A stretch of DNA of 64,000 nucleotides from Pleurodeles waltl (lineage: Eukaryota > Chordata > Amphibia > Caudata > Salamandridae), in NCBI RefSeq assembly GCF_031143425.1, contig NC_090444.1, positions 1,352,846,323 through 1,352,910,322 on the forward strand. Direction: 5' to 3'. A program made the position numbers and the translations under genes. Below are positions 32,668 through 45,720 of this stretch, one piece after another (position 1 is the stretch's first letter; each line of letters opens with the position of its first letter). The notes under the pieces were generated by a model, which worked only from the letters and a program-made list of their open reading frames with translations, was not told the DNA's origin and searched no databases.

Positions 32668-35600
32668 TGTAGGAGGCTGGACTGGCTTGTAGTGAGTACC
32701 AAGGGGTACTTACACCTTGCACCAGGCCCAGTTATCCCTTATTAGTGTATAGGGTGTCTAGCAGCTTAGGCTGATAGATAATGGTAGCTTAGCAGAGCAG
32801 CTTAGGCTGAACTAGGAGATGAGTGAAGCTCCTACAGTACCACTAGTGTCATATGCACAATATCATAAGAAAACACAATACACAGATATACTAAAAATAA
32901 AGGTACTTTATTTTTATGACAATATGCCAAAAGTATCTCAGTGAGTACCCTCAGTATGAGGATAGCAAATATACACAAGATATATGTACACAATACAAAA
33001 TATGCAGTAATAGTATTAGAAAACAGTGCAAACAATGTATAGTTACAATAGGATGCAATGGGGACACATAGGGATAGGGGCAACACAAACCATATACTCC
33101 AACAGTGGAATGCGAACCATGAATGGACCCCAAACCTATGTGACCTTGTAGAGGGTCGCTGGGACTGTAAGAAAACAGTTAGGGTTAGAAAAATAGCCCA
33201 CCCCAAGACCCTGAAAAGTGAGTGCAAAGTGCACTAAAGTTCCCCAAGGGACATAGAAGTCGTGATAGGGGAATTCTGCAGTAAAGACACAAACCAGCAA
33301 TGCAACAACGATGGATTTCCAGTCGAGGGTACCTGTGGAACAAGGGGACCAAGTCCAAAAGTCACAAGCAAGTCGGAGATGGGCAGATGCCCAGGAAATG
33401 CCAGCAGTGGATGCAAAGAAGCTTCTACTGGACAGTAGAAGCTGAAGGTTCTGCAGGAACGACAAGGGCTAGGAACTTTCCCTTTGGAGGACAGATCCGC
33501 AACGCCGTGGAGAGTCGTGCAAAAGTGTTTTCCTGAAGAAAGACTGCAAACAAGCCTTGCTAGCTGCAAGTCATGCAGTTAGGGTTTTTGGATGCTGCTG
33601 TGGCCCAGGAGGGACCAGGATGTCGCCAATTGCGTCTGGGGACAGAGGGGGCGTGGAGCAAGACAAGGAGCCCTCTCAGAAGCAGGCAGCACCCGCAGAA
33701 GTGCCAGAACAGGCACTACAAAGTGGAGTGAAATGGTGCTCACCCGAAGTTGCACAAAGGAGTCCCACGCCGCCGGAGGACAACTTAGGAGGTCGTGCAA
33801 TGCAGGTTAGAGTGCCGTGGACCCAGGCTGGACTGTGCACAAAGGATTTCCGCCGGAAGTGCACGGAGGCCGGAGTAGCTGCAAAAGTCGTGGTTCCCAG
33901 CAATGCAGTCTGGCGTGGGGAGGCAAGGACATACCTCCACCAAACTTGGACTGAAGAGTCACTGGACTGTGGGAGTCACTTGGACAGAGTTGCTGGATTC
34001 AAGGGACCTCGCTCGTCGTGCTGAGAGGAGACCCAGGGTACCGGTGATGCAGTTCTTTGGTGCCTGCGGTTGCAGGGGGACGATTCCGTTGACCCACGGG
34101 AGATTTCTTCGGAGCTTCTAGTGCAGAGAGGAGGCAGACTACCCCCACAGCATGCACCACCAGGAAAGCAGTCGAGAAGGCGGCAGGATCAGCGTTACAG
34201 AGTTGCAGTAGTCGTCTTTGCTACTTTGTTGCAGTTTTGCAGGCTTCCAGCGCGGTCAGTAGTCGATTCCTTGGCAGAAGGTGAAGAGAGAGATGCAGAG
34301 GAACTCGGATGAGCTCTTGCATTCGTTATCTAAGGAATTCCCCAAAGCAGAGACCCTAAATAGCCAGAAAAGAGGGTTTGGCTACTTAGGAGAGAAGATA
34401 GGCTAGCAACACCTGAAGGAGCCTATCAGAAGGAGTCTCTGACGTCACCTGCTGGCCCTGGCCACTCAGAGCAGTCCAGTGTGCCAGCAGCACCTCTGTT
34501 TCCAAGATGGCAGAGGTCTGGAGCACACTGGAGGAGCTCTGGGCACCTCCCAGGGGAGGTGCAGGTCAGGGGAGTGGTCACTCCCCTTTCCTTTGTCCAG
34601 TTTCGCGCCAGAGCAGGGCTGAGGGGTCCCTGAACCGGTGTAGACTGGCTTATGCAGAAATGGGCACCATGTGTGCCCATGAAAGCATTTCCAGAGGCTG
34701 GGGGAGGCTACTCCTCCCCTGCCTTCACACCATTTTCCAAAGGGAGAGGGTGTAACACCCTCTCTCTGAGGAAGTCCTTTGTTCTGCCTTCCTGGGCCAA
34801 GCCTGGCTGGACCCCAGGAGGGCAGAAACCTGTCTGAGGGGTTGGCAGCAGCAGCAGCTGCAGGGAAACCCCTGAAAAGGCAGTTTGGCAGTACCCGGGT
34901 CTGTGCTACAGACCCGTGGGATCATGGGATTGTACCAACAATGCCAGGATGGCATAGAGGGGGTGTAATTCCATGATCTTAGACATGTTACATGGCCATA
35001 TTCGGAGTTACCATTGTGAAGCTACACATAGGTAGTGACCTATATCTGGTGCACGCGTGTAATGGTGTCCCCGCACTCACAAAGTCTGGGGAATTGGCCC
35101 TGAACAATGTGGGTGCACCTTGGCTAGTGCCAGGGTGCCCACACACTAAGTAACTTAGCACCCAACCTTTACCAGGTAAAGGTTAGACATATAGGTGACT
35201 TATAAGTTACTTAAGTGCAGTGTAAAATGGCTGTGAAATAACGTGGACGTTATTTCACTCAGGCTGCAGTGGCAGGCCTGTGTAAGAATTGTCAGAGCTC
35301 CCTATGGGTGGCAAAAGAAATGCTGCAGCCCATAGGGATCTCCCGGAACCCCAATACCCTGGGTACCTCAGTACCATATACTAGGGAATTATAAAGGTGT
35401 TCCAGTATGCCAATGTAAATTGGTAAAATTGTTCACTAGCCTGTTAGTGACAATTTGAAAGAAATTAGAGAGCATAACCACTGAGGTTCTGATTAGCAGA
35501 GCCTCAGTGAGACAGTTAGGCACCACACAGGGAACACATACATATAGGTCACAAACATATGAGCACTGGGGTCCTGGCTAGCAGGGTCCCAGTGACACAT

Positions 35601-36675
35601 AACAAACATACTGAAAACATAGGGGCATATTTATACTCCGTTTGCACCAGATTGCGTCGTTTTTTTTGACGCAATTTCAACGCAAAACTAACTCCATATT
35701 TATACTTTGGCGTTAGACGCGTCTAGTGCCAAAGTCCATGGAGTTTGCGTCATTTTTTTGCGTGGACACCTACTTTGCGTTAATGAGATGCAAGGTAGGC
35801 GTTCACGTCTAAAAAATCGACTCCGAGGCATGTGCGGCGGATTTATACTCCCGGGCAAAATTCACGCCCGGGAGTGGGTGGGTCCAAAAAAATGACGTAC
35901 GGCCGCTTTTGCGCCGTTTTTTAGCGCCTGCAAAAGGCAGGCGTTAAGGGACCTGTGGGCTCTGAAGGAGCCCAGAGGTGCCCTCCCATGCCCCCAGGGA
36001 CACCCTCTGTCACCCTTGCCCACCCCAGGAGGACACCCAAGGCTGGAGGGACCCATCCCAGGGACATTAAGGTAAGTTCAGGTAAGTGTTTTTTTTTCTT
36101 TTTTTTTGTGGCATAGGGGGGCCTGATTTGTGCCCCCCTACATGCCACTATGCCCAATGACCATGCCCAGGGGACTGAAGTCCCCTGGGCATGGCCATTG
36201 GGCAAGGGGGCATGACTCCTGTCTTTGCTAAGACAGGAGTCATTTCTATGGGGGTTGGGAGTGAAAAAAAATGGCGCAAATCGGGTTGAGGTGAAAAAAT
36301 TGCCTCAACCTGACTTGCCCCATTTCTTGACGCCCAAGCTCCATTTTCCCCTACGCCGGCGCTGCCTGGTGTACGTCATTTTTTTTAACGCACACCAGAC
36401 GGCGCCGGCGGCTAACGCCGGCTAACGTCATTCAATAAATACGGCGCCCGCATGGCGCTTCAGAATGGCGTTAGCCGGCGCTAATTTTTTTGTCGCAAAA
36501 CTGCGTTAGCGCAGTTTTGCGTCAAAAAGTATAAATATGGGCCATAGGGTTTTCACTATGAGCACTGGGCCCTGGCTAGCAGGATCCCAGTGAGACAGTG
36601 AAAACACCCTGACATATACTCACAAACAGGCCAAAAGTGGGGGTAACAAGGCTAGGAAGAGGCTACTTTCTCACA
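32668..36675 (+). mobile_element. Solo LTR, family B (split by hairpin element)
   Basis: The LTR runs from TGTAGGAGGCTGGACTGG to CTACTTTCTCACA and is flanked by the 5-bp duplication CCAAT (32663-32667, 36676-36680). Removing the hairpin element at 35622-36543 leaves about 3.1 kb, an unusually long LTR. It contains AAATAAAGGTACTTTATT near 32900 and a stretch rich in CAGCAG/GGAGG words at 33.3-34.8 kb, where several short frames open on both strands by chance. A 0.9-kb fragment of the same family lies inside E1 at 4469-5380 in opposite orientation. No internal gag or pol remains. Confidence 0.85.
35622..36543 (+). mobile_element. Serial-hairpin MITE, copy 3 (922 bp)
   Basis: The ends GGGGCATATTTATAC (35622) and GTATAAATATGGGCC (36543) are flanked by ATA (35619-35621, 36544-36546). 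It has the same orientation and hairpin order as the copy at 25641. Several stems carry substitutions on one or both arms, such as GGCGCCGGCG near 36401. Because it splits LTR family B, it moved after that LTR inserted. Confidence 0.9.
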
Positions 36676-36680
36676 CCAAT

Positions 36681-37412
36681 GAGCACAACATTTTAGAAAG
36701 GAGATCTTTTTAAGTGACCATACAAATTTCACAATATACTACTTTCCTGGTGCTTAAAAGCGTGATCCTCTTCTGGATGAGGATTATACTCAAATAGTAA
36801 AATAAAATTGATTGTGATGGGCAAATGAATGATAAACTGTTTTGGACAAGTGATTGAGACAGAGATTTGATGAACAGGGATAAATCAGAAAAGGTTCTAC
36901 CCATTTATAACAAGGATACGAGATAAGGACTATTTTTGGGCTGTATCTGAAGAAGAGGGAGAACCATTTTTAGGCTACATTTAATGGGAAGGATTATGCA
37001 GTAAAGGATAGAGATAATTAAGGGATCTAGGGCATAATTTTGTAACATGATTATGAAAAATGCACTTAAAATAAAACAACAACTTTTGATGAAAACAATA
37101 ATGACCCTTAAGGTAAATAATTTACTTTTTCTTTTGAGTGAGTCCTAATAGCCTAAAACTTAGGAGTGATGTCACAGTGGTAACAGCTCCAATTTCGGAG
37201 AAAACATGGATGGGCTACATTAATGAATTGTATAACCTTAACAATATTCCAAGTGTAAAGCAATGGAGTCATAATGCAGATTTTAATACATACAAAATAT
37301 GAATTCATTTGGGAATCAATTCACCCAAATCTGATTCTGCCTTAATACCATCTCTAGTGCTATTTATTTTTTAATTCCAAAGGTAAACTTACTGCGTGTT
37401 ATGTTCACTACA
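36681..37412. other. AT-rich intergenic sequence
   Basis: This is the continuation of 31730-32662 across the inserted LTR. There are no convincing open frames or repeat structure. TTCACTACA at 37404-37412 reappears at 48430-48438 (see findings). Confidence 0.45.
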
Positions 37413-38071
37413 CTTAGGTGCTCATTCTGAGTTTGGCGGTCATTACCGAAGACAACAGTGCAAACGGCAACCGATACATCACCAGCGATGGCGGAGTGAA
37501 GCCCGCTGCATTACAAGTGATCCACACAACACTGCCAAAATTAGACAGAAAAAACAACACAGTCGGCCCAAATGATGGTATGAAGGAGGCGGCTGCACCA
37601 CCACCACTGCCAAGCCGAGAAAATCCCAACAGTCAAATTCCGAGTCACTAATCAGCATCGCGAAAACCAACACAGCGGTAATCCATTGGCGGTCCAAACC
37701 GCAGTGGGAAAAAACTTAGCCAACACCGCAGCAACACTGCACCAAATGGGATAACACCAATAGCAACACCTGAAGCACATACACAAACCTGTCCACAGCA
37801 CTACAAAACACACCCTTACACATACCCAGAACCCTTTGCAACTAGAAACCCTGACAGAGCGAGAGAAGAGCACACTGAAAGGATGTAATGCACCTAGATA
37901 ACACAGGCACCATCATACTAAGCACGCATCACACAACACACCAACGCACACAAACATGACAGAGCACACACACATACCATTACACGTATTCACAGGTACA
38001 AACAGCACACACAGAATCCCTGCACACCATACATCCCCACCTACAACATAACCACCTACAACATAACCACC

Positions 38072-39773
38072 ATGGCACCACAAATAAACCCCAGATTCAC
38101 AGAAGAGGAGCTCAGGGTAATGGTCGAAGAAATAGTCAAAATGGAGCTGAAACTGTTTGGAGCACTGGTCCAGCAGAGATCCATAGCCCATAAGTACGAC
38201 TTATGGCATAGGATAGTCAATAGGGTGAGTGCAGTGAGGAACCATCCACGCACAAGGGAGGACATTAGAAAGAGGTGGAACGACCTTAGGGGGAAGGTAT
38301 GGGCGCGGATTCCAGGCACCAAGTGGCCATCATGAGGACTGGTGAAAGACCTCCACCACCTCCCCCCCAGAAATGGCACCGTAGGAGGAGATGATCCTGG
38401 CCATACTACATCCGGAAGGGCTGACGGGAATTGCTACTGGATTGGACACTGGTAAGTCCACTGTACTCACTGGCCACCATGTCCCTGTGCACAGCATGTA
38501 CACCCACAACCTTCAACCCCCCTCAAACCACCTGAACGTGCACAATCCCATCATTGGCCCCATACCCACCCTTGCATGCCATTCCCTCACAGCCCAACCT
38601 AGTTCATGTATGCCTCACACAGCAGAAAGTACTACAGCTACCACAATGCAACACTCCCTACCCTTGCCTGTCTGCTACGTCCATAACACATGTCTGCAAT
38701 TGCATGTTAAACCATGTCACTCCCCATCACCAATATGTGGTAGGAATGCACATCAGTACATGGCAATGACAGTAGCAAGACAAATGTAAACTGTACTCCA
38801 AATTAGGGCCATTGCAACCTTCCACTTATGGGAACACAAGCAGTGGACTGGAAACTGTCAATGCCATTTCTGCCCTGCAAATACAGTGAATGAGGGAATA
38901 CAACTATGTGTGTCACCGCAAGAATAACATCATCTGACATAATACCTCTCATCTCACAGGTCTCCCAAGTACTGACACACAGCACAGGAGCCCAGTGACA
39001 GGAAGCCCAGACCTGGATGCAGCACCAATAGGAAAGGATTCACATGCAAGTCTGGATTCAGACAATAAACCTGGCCCATCAGGCATGAGTGGTCAGTCCA
39101 CCACCACCAGCCTCATCCAGCACACACCTCCAACCACCTCCCTTATGGCAGCCAGTGCACAGCAGAGCCCACCTTCCCATACCTGTGTCCCAAGGTCACA
39201 TCAATCATCAGTGTGCCCCACAGGGCAGGGGCAGGAGTCAACGGTGCAAACCCAAGACAATGACGGTCTTGGTGTCAGTCAGAGGGGGCAAACTGCACCA
39301 GGGGCACGGGCACAGGGGGCAGGGGCAAGGGCCAGTGGGAGGCCAATCGTGGGACAAGGGACGAGGCAGGCTGTCTTCAGGGTCCTGGGACCCTACCAGC
39401 AAACCCAGGACCAGTTGTGCCAGATACTCACCACCTTGTAAGACACACAAAGGCTGCAGGCGGAATACCACCAAGAGGCCAGGCAGCATTGGTAGGCACA
39501 CAATGCCACCATGGCCTCCATATTAGGGGAGTTCAAGGAACTCAACTGCATCCTGCGGACATTCTCCACCCAACAGCAGGCCCCATCCAGTAGTCAGTCA
39601 ACACACTGCCTTCAACATCAGCACCTGCTACTGGTTTGGAGACACAGCAGGAGGACCCACAGGACAATAACACCCCTGCCCCTGCAGCTGAGGAATCCCC
39701 CCGTAAAAGAGGTCGCCCAACCAAATATCCTACAGAACCTCAGGTCAAGACCAATCCCCCCACCAGGAAGTGA
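38072..39773 (+). pseudogene. SANT/Myb-like gene A of E2 (two exons, AT-hook-like tail)
   Basis: ATG at 38072 sits in ACCACCATGG, a strong start context. Residues 1-75 form a Myb/SANT-like helix-turn-helix domain. The pattern is RFTEEELRVMVEEIV, then LFGALVQQRSIAHKYDLWHR, then RTREDIRKRWNDLRGKV, with W/W/W-type core positions. One indel near 38300 breaks the frame before a Pro-rich linker. Exon 1 ends at 38451 (CTG|GTAAGT). Exon 2 starts at 38960 after CTCACAG and encodes a Ser/Thr/Gln-rich region, an amphipathic stretch (STQQQAP-type end, MASILGEFKELN near 39511), and a basic tail ESPRKRGRPTKYP near 39690-39730, which contains the GRP core of an AT-hook. It stops at TGA 39771. In-frame stops near 39441 and a frameshift near 39600 disable it. 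The likely role in an intact copy is binding element ends and escorting the transposase to the nucleus. Confidence 0.75.
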
Positions 39774-40743
39774 TCCCTCTTCTGAAATGTCACCCTTATG
39801 TGCCACTGTTACACACTGTTGGCTGTCCAATACCAAGGTCACATCATTCTGAGGCAAATGGACACAGGACCTATGAACCTAACAGCTGAACCACCCACTC
39901 TGTTCATCACCTAGAGCACTACCCCACTCCTCTAGACTGTGAAATACAACACTAAATAAACATCTATTATCACAGGTCATGGTGCATGTCTCTTTATTGT
40001 TAGTATTGCCAAATATGTTAAAGAACAACAAAAGAATACACATGTCCACACAACCCAAATGTCTAAGTTACAAATGTAGTGGGATACTCCAGCAGGTGTG
40101 GAAGTACATCCATATTGTTTAAACATCCGCTGTCAACTATGCCAACAGGCAAATCAGCAAGCAGACTGCAAACAGAAATGTCACCTGAAGAGGGATAAAT
40201 AAATGGAATGAGGTACAAGTACAATGTAATCCACAGTCATACATCAATAGCAGTTGAACACAAACACAGGATGAGTGTCCCAGCAGCTATGTTACACCAT
40301 ATGTAAGGGTCTGCATTGGCATTCACACATGTGTGGGGCAGGAAAGTTGAAACATAGGTAACATACTGAATTGCACAACTCCCTAAGGAGTCAGGAACAG
40401 GTACTTGACACACAGAAGATGACAATGCATGACATGCCTACACAGCAGGGCAAGACTGATAAGTCCCCCTAACATATCCCCAAACTGGCAGCCTAAGGAC
40501 CCTAAACCTTTACTACAACTAGGAGGCTGTTACGCAATGGCACCAGCATTCCACAAATAAACTTAGCAGCTGTATATTTCCACTACCTCTCATGGTGAGT
40601 CACCTACCCTTCAAGGTCGTTAACCAATATGTATGGCTCGGGTGCCCACACATACCTTGATGCATGCAAATACTGGCTACAGATTGGCTTCAGCAATACA
40701 TCTCCCATGTGCAGATGATATGTAATGCAGACATTCCTGTACA
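39774..40743. other. E2 spacer between gene A and transposase
   Basis: This contains AAATAAACATC near 39955, a possible poly(A) signal for gene A. The rest is AT-rich without family-like frames. The 3' ends of gene A and the transposase converge here. Confidence 0.4.
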
Positions 40744-41872
40744 TCAAGGAAAGTAGAGACGAATCATGTCAGTCCTGTTGTCATGTGCCTCATCCTCGTC
40801 AGCGTCCCCCTCAGCATCAGGGTCACCGGCCGCAAACACTGCTCCAGCATTAACGTCCCCCTCCTCCAAAAGTGGGATGTGCCTTCTGAGGGCCAGTTTA
40901 TGGAGCATACAGCATGCAACAATGATCTTGCAGACTTTCCCTGGATTGCACGGTAGAGCACCACCAGAAACATGAAGACAATAAAATCTGGCTTTCAAGA
41001 GACCGAAAGTATGTTCAATCACATGCCTCATCCGGCCATGTGCCTCATTGTACCTCTTCTCCCCTAATGTAGTAGAATGTCTCACAGGTGTCAGGAGCCA
41101 GGGCAGGTTGGGGTATCCGGAGTCACATGTGTGGAAAAGGAAACATGGCCATAGGTAACATTGCAAGGTGGAGTGCTGACTGTGTCATGAGGGGAATAGA
41201 CATCTGACATGGAGAGCAGTACACATACCTATGAGCCAGGCCCTTTCTCCCTGTAGCTGTGACATCATTACAGGGACACTGCTGTTCCTCCGGATGTAGG
41301 AATCATGTACTGATCCAGGGAATTTAGCATTCACATGTGTAATGTATTGGTATGCAAGACACACCACTTATACATTGAGTTAATATGTACTTTTCCTGTT
41401 TCCGTAGACCTGTTCATTGATCCAATGAGGTACCACGACAATGTGAGTCCCATCAATGGCCCCAATTACATGTGGGACATTTGAGATGTCATAGAAGGCT
41501 GCTTTCATAGTGGGAAAATCGGGAAGTATTGGGAACCTAATGTACCTGTGCACATGCTTGAGTATGGCATCCAGCACATCCTGCAACACCTTACAGAACT
41601 TGGTCTGCAAAAACCCTGCAGCCAGTCCGACTGTGACCTCAAAAGAGCCACTCAGCAGGAAATGCAGGACTGACAACACCTGGACTGTTGGAGGGATTGC
41701 ATGGGGATTCCTCAAACTCGGCAGGAGGTCTGGCTTCAACTGGGCGACCAGTTTCTTGATGCAGAAAAGGTTTAGTCGATAGGTCATGGTGATGTGGTGC
41801 TCTTCCATGGTTTCAAGATCTACGAGTGGCCGGTAAATTGGTGCATTCCTCATCACCCCATTGTGGCCAAAT
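40744..41872 (-). pseudogene. HARBI1-like DDE transposase of E2
   Basis: This frame matches the DDE nuclease of PIF/Harbinger elements; if intact it would cut the ends and join them into TWA-type targets. The visible exon starts at 41872 after CCTGCACAG, so an upstream first exon is expected. Motifs in order: PLVDLETMEE; the helical N-terminal region; VIGAIDGTHI (first Asp, ~41455); FPGSVHDSYIRR; then donor AG|GTATGT at 41228; after a ~100-bp intron CDSGYPNLPWLLTP (second Asp, ~41120); RHVIEHTFGLLKARF (Glu, ~41010); IVACCMLHKLAL; and an acidic tail ending at 40744. Total ~340 residues, like HARBI1. All three catalytic residues are present. Two in-frame TAA codons after NRKSTY (41376-41392) and a poor acceptor (TG rather than AG) inactivate it. 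Confidence 0.9.
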
Positions 41873-42309
41873 CTGTGCAGGGACACAGACAACAATCAGG
41901 GTATCTTTCACAATGTAGGCTATTCAGTATGACACACAACAGTCATTATTTAGTACTCATGCAAGTTGCCTGTAATGTGGGTATACACATAACTCTACCC
42001 TCTGTTACTAATCAGATGATGCCACATAAGTCCTGTGTGAATGGAAGTATACAGGACATGTACACTTACACCTTCCCTGTGTTCTACTATACAGTTCTAA
42101 TACGCTGAGAATTGTTGTGACAAATCTGTAAATGTCACTAGACACGCACTACATGTGTCAATATTCACCATGTCAGACCTGAAGTATGTATTTGTGACGA
42201 CATGCAGGTAGTTACGCTATGTAAATTCAGGACAGTAATGTCACAGACTAAAATGGCATCCGCGTGTCCGGCATGCATTGTACTGCTGGAAGTGACCTCG
42301 TTCCGCCAG

Positions 42310-44968
42310 AGGAAGTCTTCATGGCGGTGTGCGGACAGAACCGCTGTGCAACTCCTCATTGGTTAACATTGATGTAAATGGGAGACTGGGACCAATGACG
42401 ATCACCGCTGGCGGTGACGGTCATGACCGCTGCGGTTGCAACTGCCATTTTGTGTGGGACAACTCAGGTTGTAGGGAGCTCCAGGACAACAGGTCAGTAC
42501 AACGTCTTTGTCCCACAAGTTGGGTGGTGTTTGACGATGTATATGTGTGCACATTGACATGTCATGTCTGATCAGGTGTGTAGCATGCACATGATATGTG
42601 GGGGATATTGCCAGTGTGAAAGAGCAGTGTTTGTTGTATGTCACCAAAGCTTACTGGTGGATTGGTATCATTTGCATCATGTCCCCCCTTTTCTCACTGT
42701 TTCCCAATCAGGTCAGTGCCCACCAGAAGAAAGGGTTGTGGTGAGCCATCGCCAAGGAAGTGCGGACCATGGGGGTCCATTGCCAGCAGGGCACCCAGTG
42801 CAGCAAGCGGTGGGAGGACCTCAGACGCTGGGCCCGGAAGACCACAGAGGACTAGCTTGGGATGGCAGCACAACAGCCACAAGGGGGTAAGTGTTGACTG
42901 TCAGGTCACTACTGCATGGATGTGCTCTGTCACCCTCCTTGGACATGGATTGAATGTAGTCAGATGTGATTTAGGGAATGTACTGTTCTGGTGGCCACAC
43001 CCATCAAGTAGGAGTGTGTGACGTTCACTATGTCGAGCCATGTAGGATGAGAAGTGGTGGTACCGTGACACATGTTCAGCTGTAGGTATGGGTCTCTCAA
43101 GTATGCTATCATGTCAATGGCTGCATCCTCCATCTCTGTGTGTACTGTAGCAGTACGAAGTGGTCATGATGGCACTGTATATGGGTAATGACAGGCATGT
43201 TACGTGAAGTTTGCAGTTGCACCACTTCCTACATCAATGGATCCTCTGTACCACATGTACTTCTCACATTCCTGTCAGTTTGTTAGTGTCCTGACTCCCT
43301 CTCTGCTTAGATTAGTATAATCCTGTAATGGATTACATGTGGTTGGGTATAGTCCTGGACTTGATTCTGGAGTAGTCATTTTGGCATTAATGGCCATGTA
43401 TTTGCCTTAATGCAGGAGTTTGGTCTGCAGGGTTGAGATGGGTTTGGACATAGCTTGCATGACTGCTAATTGATCTATTGTTTTGCAGGCAGGGACTGTT
43501 ATCTGCATTGTTTGTATGTGAAATGGATGTGTGGGTTCTAATATGTTCCTCCATTTCTGTTTCTCCCACCCTCCTTTTCTCTCTCCTCTTCTGTCTATGT
43601 GTGCATTAGCATCATCTGGCGAGGGAGGAAGGGCACCAGCGAGTGTGAATGCTGCAGCCCACGGGACCCAGGAGGTGGCCAGCAGTGAAGCTGAGGGGAC
43701 CAGTGGGACGGAGGGCGAGGGGAGAACCACGGGGAGACTGGAGCTACCACAACATCTGATTCAGATAACTCCTCTGATGGTGGCTCCCTGGCAATGGCGG
43801 ACCCATCGGGTACCATACCAACACAATCGTTGTCCGTCACCCCCTTTACCAGCACCACCCTCCCTGTAACACCCCACCCAGTTGCCTGTGCCAGCTCACC
43901 CAGGAGGGTGGATGTCTTCTTCGCCGCAGGCACCTCTGCCCCTGCACCAGTCAGCCATGCTGCCCTCCATGAGGAGGCTATTGACCTCCTGAGGTCCATC
44001 TCTATGGGACAGACAGCGATCGTGAATGTCATCCAGGGACTGACTTCCCAGATGCAGCAGACCAATGCGTTCCTGGAAGGCATTCACGGTGCCTTGTCTG
44101 GCCTCCAGAGATCGTTTCAGGCTCTGGCCTCCTCGTTGACGGCAGCCAGTGTCCCTTCATCTTCTGTCCCCCCTCCAGCTACCTGTTCCCAATCCACAAG
44201 CCCTCTCCCTACACCCATCCATGGCACACAAACATACACACATATACCCACTATAACAGACAAGACGCGCAAAGACAGACACAGGCATCACAAACGTTCA
44301 CACAGGCATCCACACACAAAAAACATCTGCAGACACAACAACAGACACTTCTCCCACCACCTACAGTCACATCTCCACTCATACCTGCCAGCACAGCATC
44401 ATCACACACTGGTCCTGCTGTCATTCCTGTCATCCCTTCAATCATCACAACAGCAGACTCACAGTCACACACACCACACACCACATCCACACTCAACACA
44501 ACTACCGTCTCTGCCACCTGCATCACATCCACCTCACTTGTACACACCATCACAACATTCACTCACACAACTCCCATTCCGTCTCCCTGCATCTCTGCCC
44601 CCTCCAAAGAAATGAATACGTATCCACTCACCCACCCAACATTCAGACACTGCACACACCAGCATCCACGTACAGCACACAGACACGTCAGACGAGCACT
44701 CCCTCTACCTCCACTCCCAACCCTCAATCATGTGACTGCCCGTGTCCCTACTCTTCTCCCAGCCCGTCTTCACTGTAAACAGCATGTCCCTCTGCCCCTC
44801 TCAGGTCCTCCCACCTCCCATTCCTTGGGTACCCCCTATGGTGTTTCTCCTGCTCCCCCACCCAGCAAAAAAGCCACCTCTCCCAGTGCCAAGGTCACCT
44901 CTCCCAAGCCCAAGCCGAAATGTGCTCCTACCACATCCAAGCCTCCCCCACCACCCCCACACCCCTGA
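42310..44968 (+). pseudogene. SANT/Myb-like gene B of E2 (three exons)
   Basis: Exon 1 ends at 42492 (AACAG|GTCAGT). By comparison with E1 it lacks ~150 bp coding for the first part of the DNA-binding domain. Exon 2 (42712-42886) holds AIAKEVRTMGVHCQQ and KRWEDLRRWARKTTED, the conserved end of a Myb/SANT-like domain, followed by a stop where E1 has AQLG. Exon 3 starts at 43610 after GTGCATTAG. It encodes an acidic Ser/Gly-rich stretch, then EEAIDLLRSISMGQTAIVN and a helical segment MQQTNAFLEGIHGALSGLQR, then a Thr/His/Pro-rich CA-repeat region. After a frame change it ends in a Lys/Pro tail (SPSAKVTSPKPKPK) at TGA 44966. Gene B is clearly distinct from gene A, with no shared sequence outside the Myb-type fold. 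I infer a second DNA-binding accessory protein. Confidence 0.7.
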
Positions 44969-45179
44969 GGTGCCTGTCTGTCCCATTGCTGCCCCTATGG
45001 AGTGGAGGCCTATTTTCAACCAGGAGTCAAGTTGGGCCCATATTGATGGACAATGTGTCCTGATGAATTGGACATTTGGACTTGCCATTGGCACATTTTG
45101 TATATAGTTTATTCATTGTTTGAATACATCTGCCCACATTGCTGTGGTTGGCAAGATAAGATGCTTGTCCTGGTTTCCT

Positions 45180-45720
45180 TCTATATGGTGACATCTGTGT
45201 GCAAAGGTGCGTGAGGTCTGTGTGTGGACTGTGTCTGTGTTGTTGCATGCGCTTGGTCGATAGTTTGGGCCATGGAGACGTTGTGATGTGTGTGTCTGCT
45301 TGCTTGTGTGTTTGTACTGGGTTTGTGTGCGTCCGTGTGTCTAGTGCTGCATGTGTGTATTCCCTTGATTGTTGGTTGTACGTGTTGTGTCACCTGTATG
45401 ATTATCTGGATGTGCGTTCACTACTAATGATTGTGTGTCATTGCTACATGGAGTTCATGGTGTGTGTGTATGTGTGGTGTCACACAACATGTCCGTCTAT
45501 GCCATTGTTGAGGTGTTGTGGGGTAGTTGTCGTTGTGTGGTTATGGGGTGTGTTGGTGTTGTTGTGCTGCATGTTTGGCACGTATCTGCATGGCTTTGTG
45601 TGTGTATTGGGTATTTAGCATTGACATATGTTGTGTGTGTGTGTGGCCTTCACTGTGTGTGTGGGGTATGTGTGTTTTGTGTGGGAGTGTATCACTGCCA
45701 TTTCCCTCCCCTCTGTGCTA
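45180..45720 (+). repeat. GT-rich tract at the right side of E2
   Basis: About 0.5 kb is dominated by TGTGTG/GTTGTG words. With the CA-rich part of gene B (44220-44700) it forms a loose inverted repeat on one strand. E3 and E4 show the same tract (49.25-49.8 kb reversed; 63.14-63.87 kb). The ~140-residue open frame here is composition-driven. Confidence 0.7.

Noticed and set aside
33136..34121. Several 100-155-residue frames in the middle of LTR family B
   Set aside because: They overlap on both strands within a solo LTR flanked by CCAAT duplications; none shows retroelement or host motifs.
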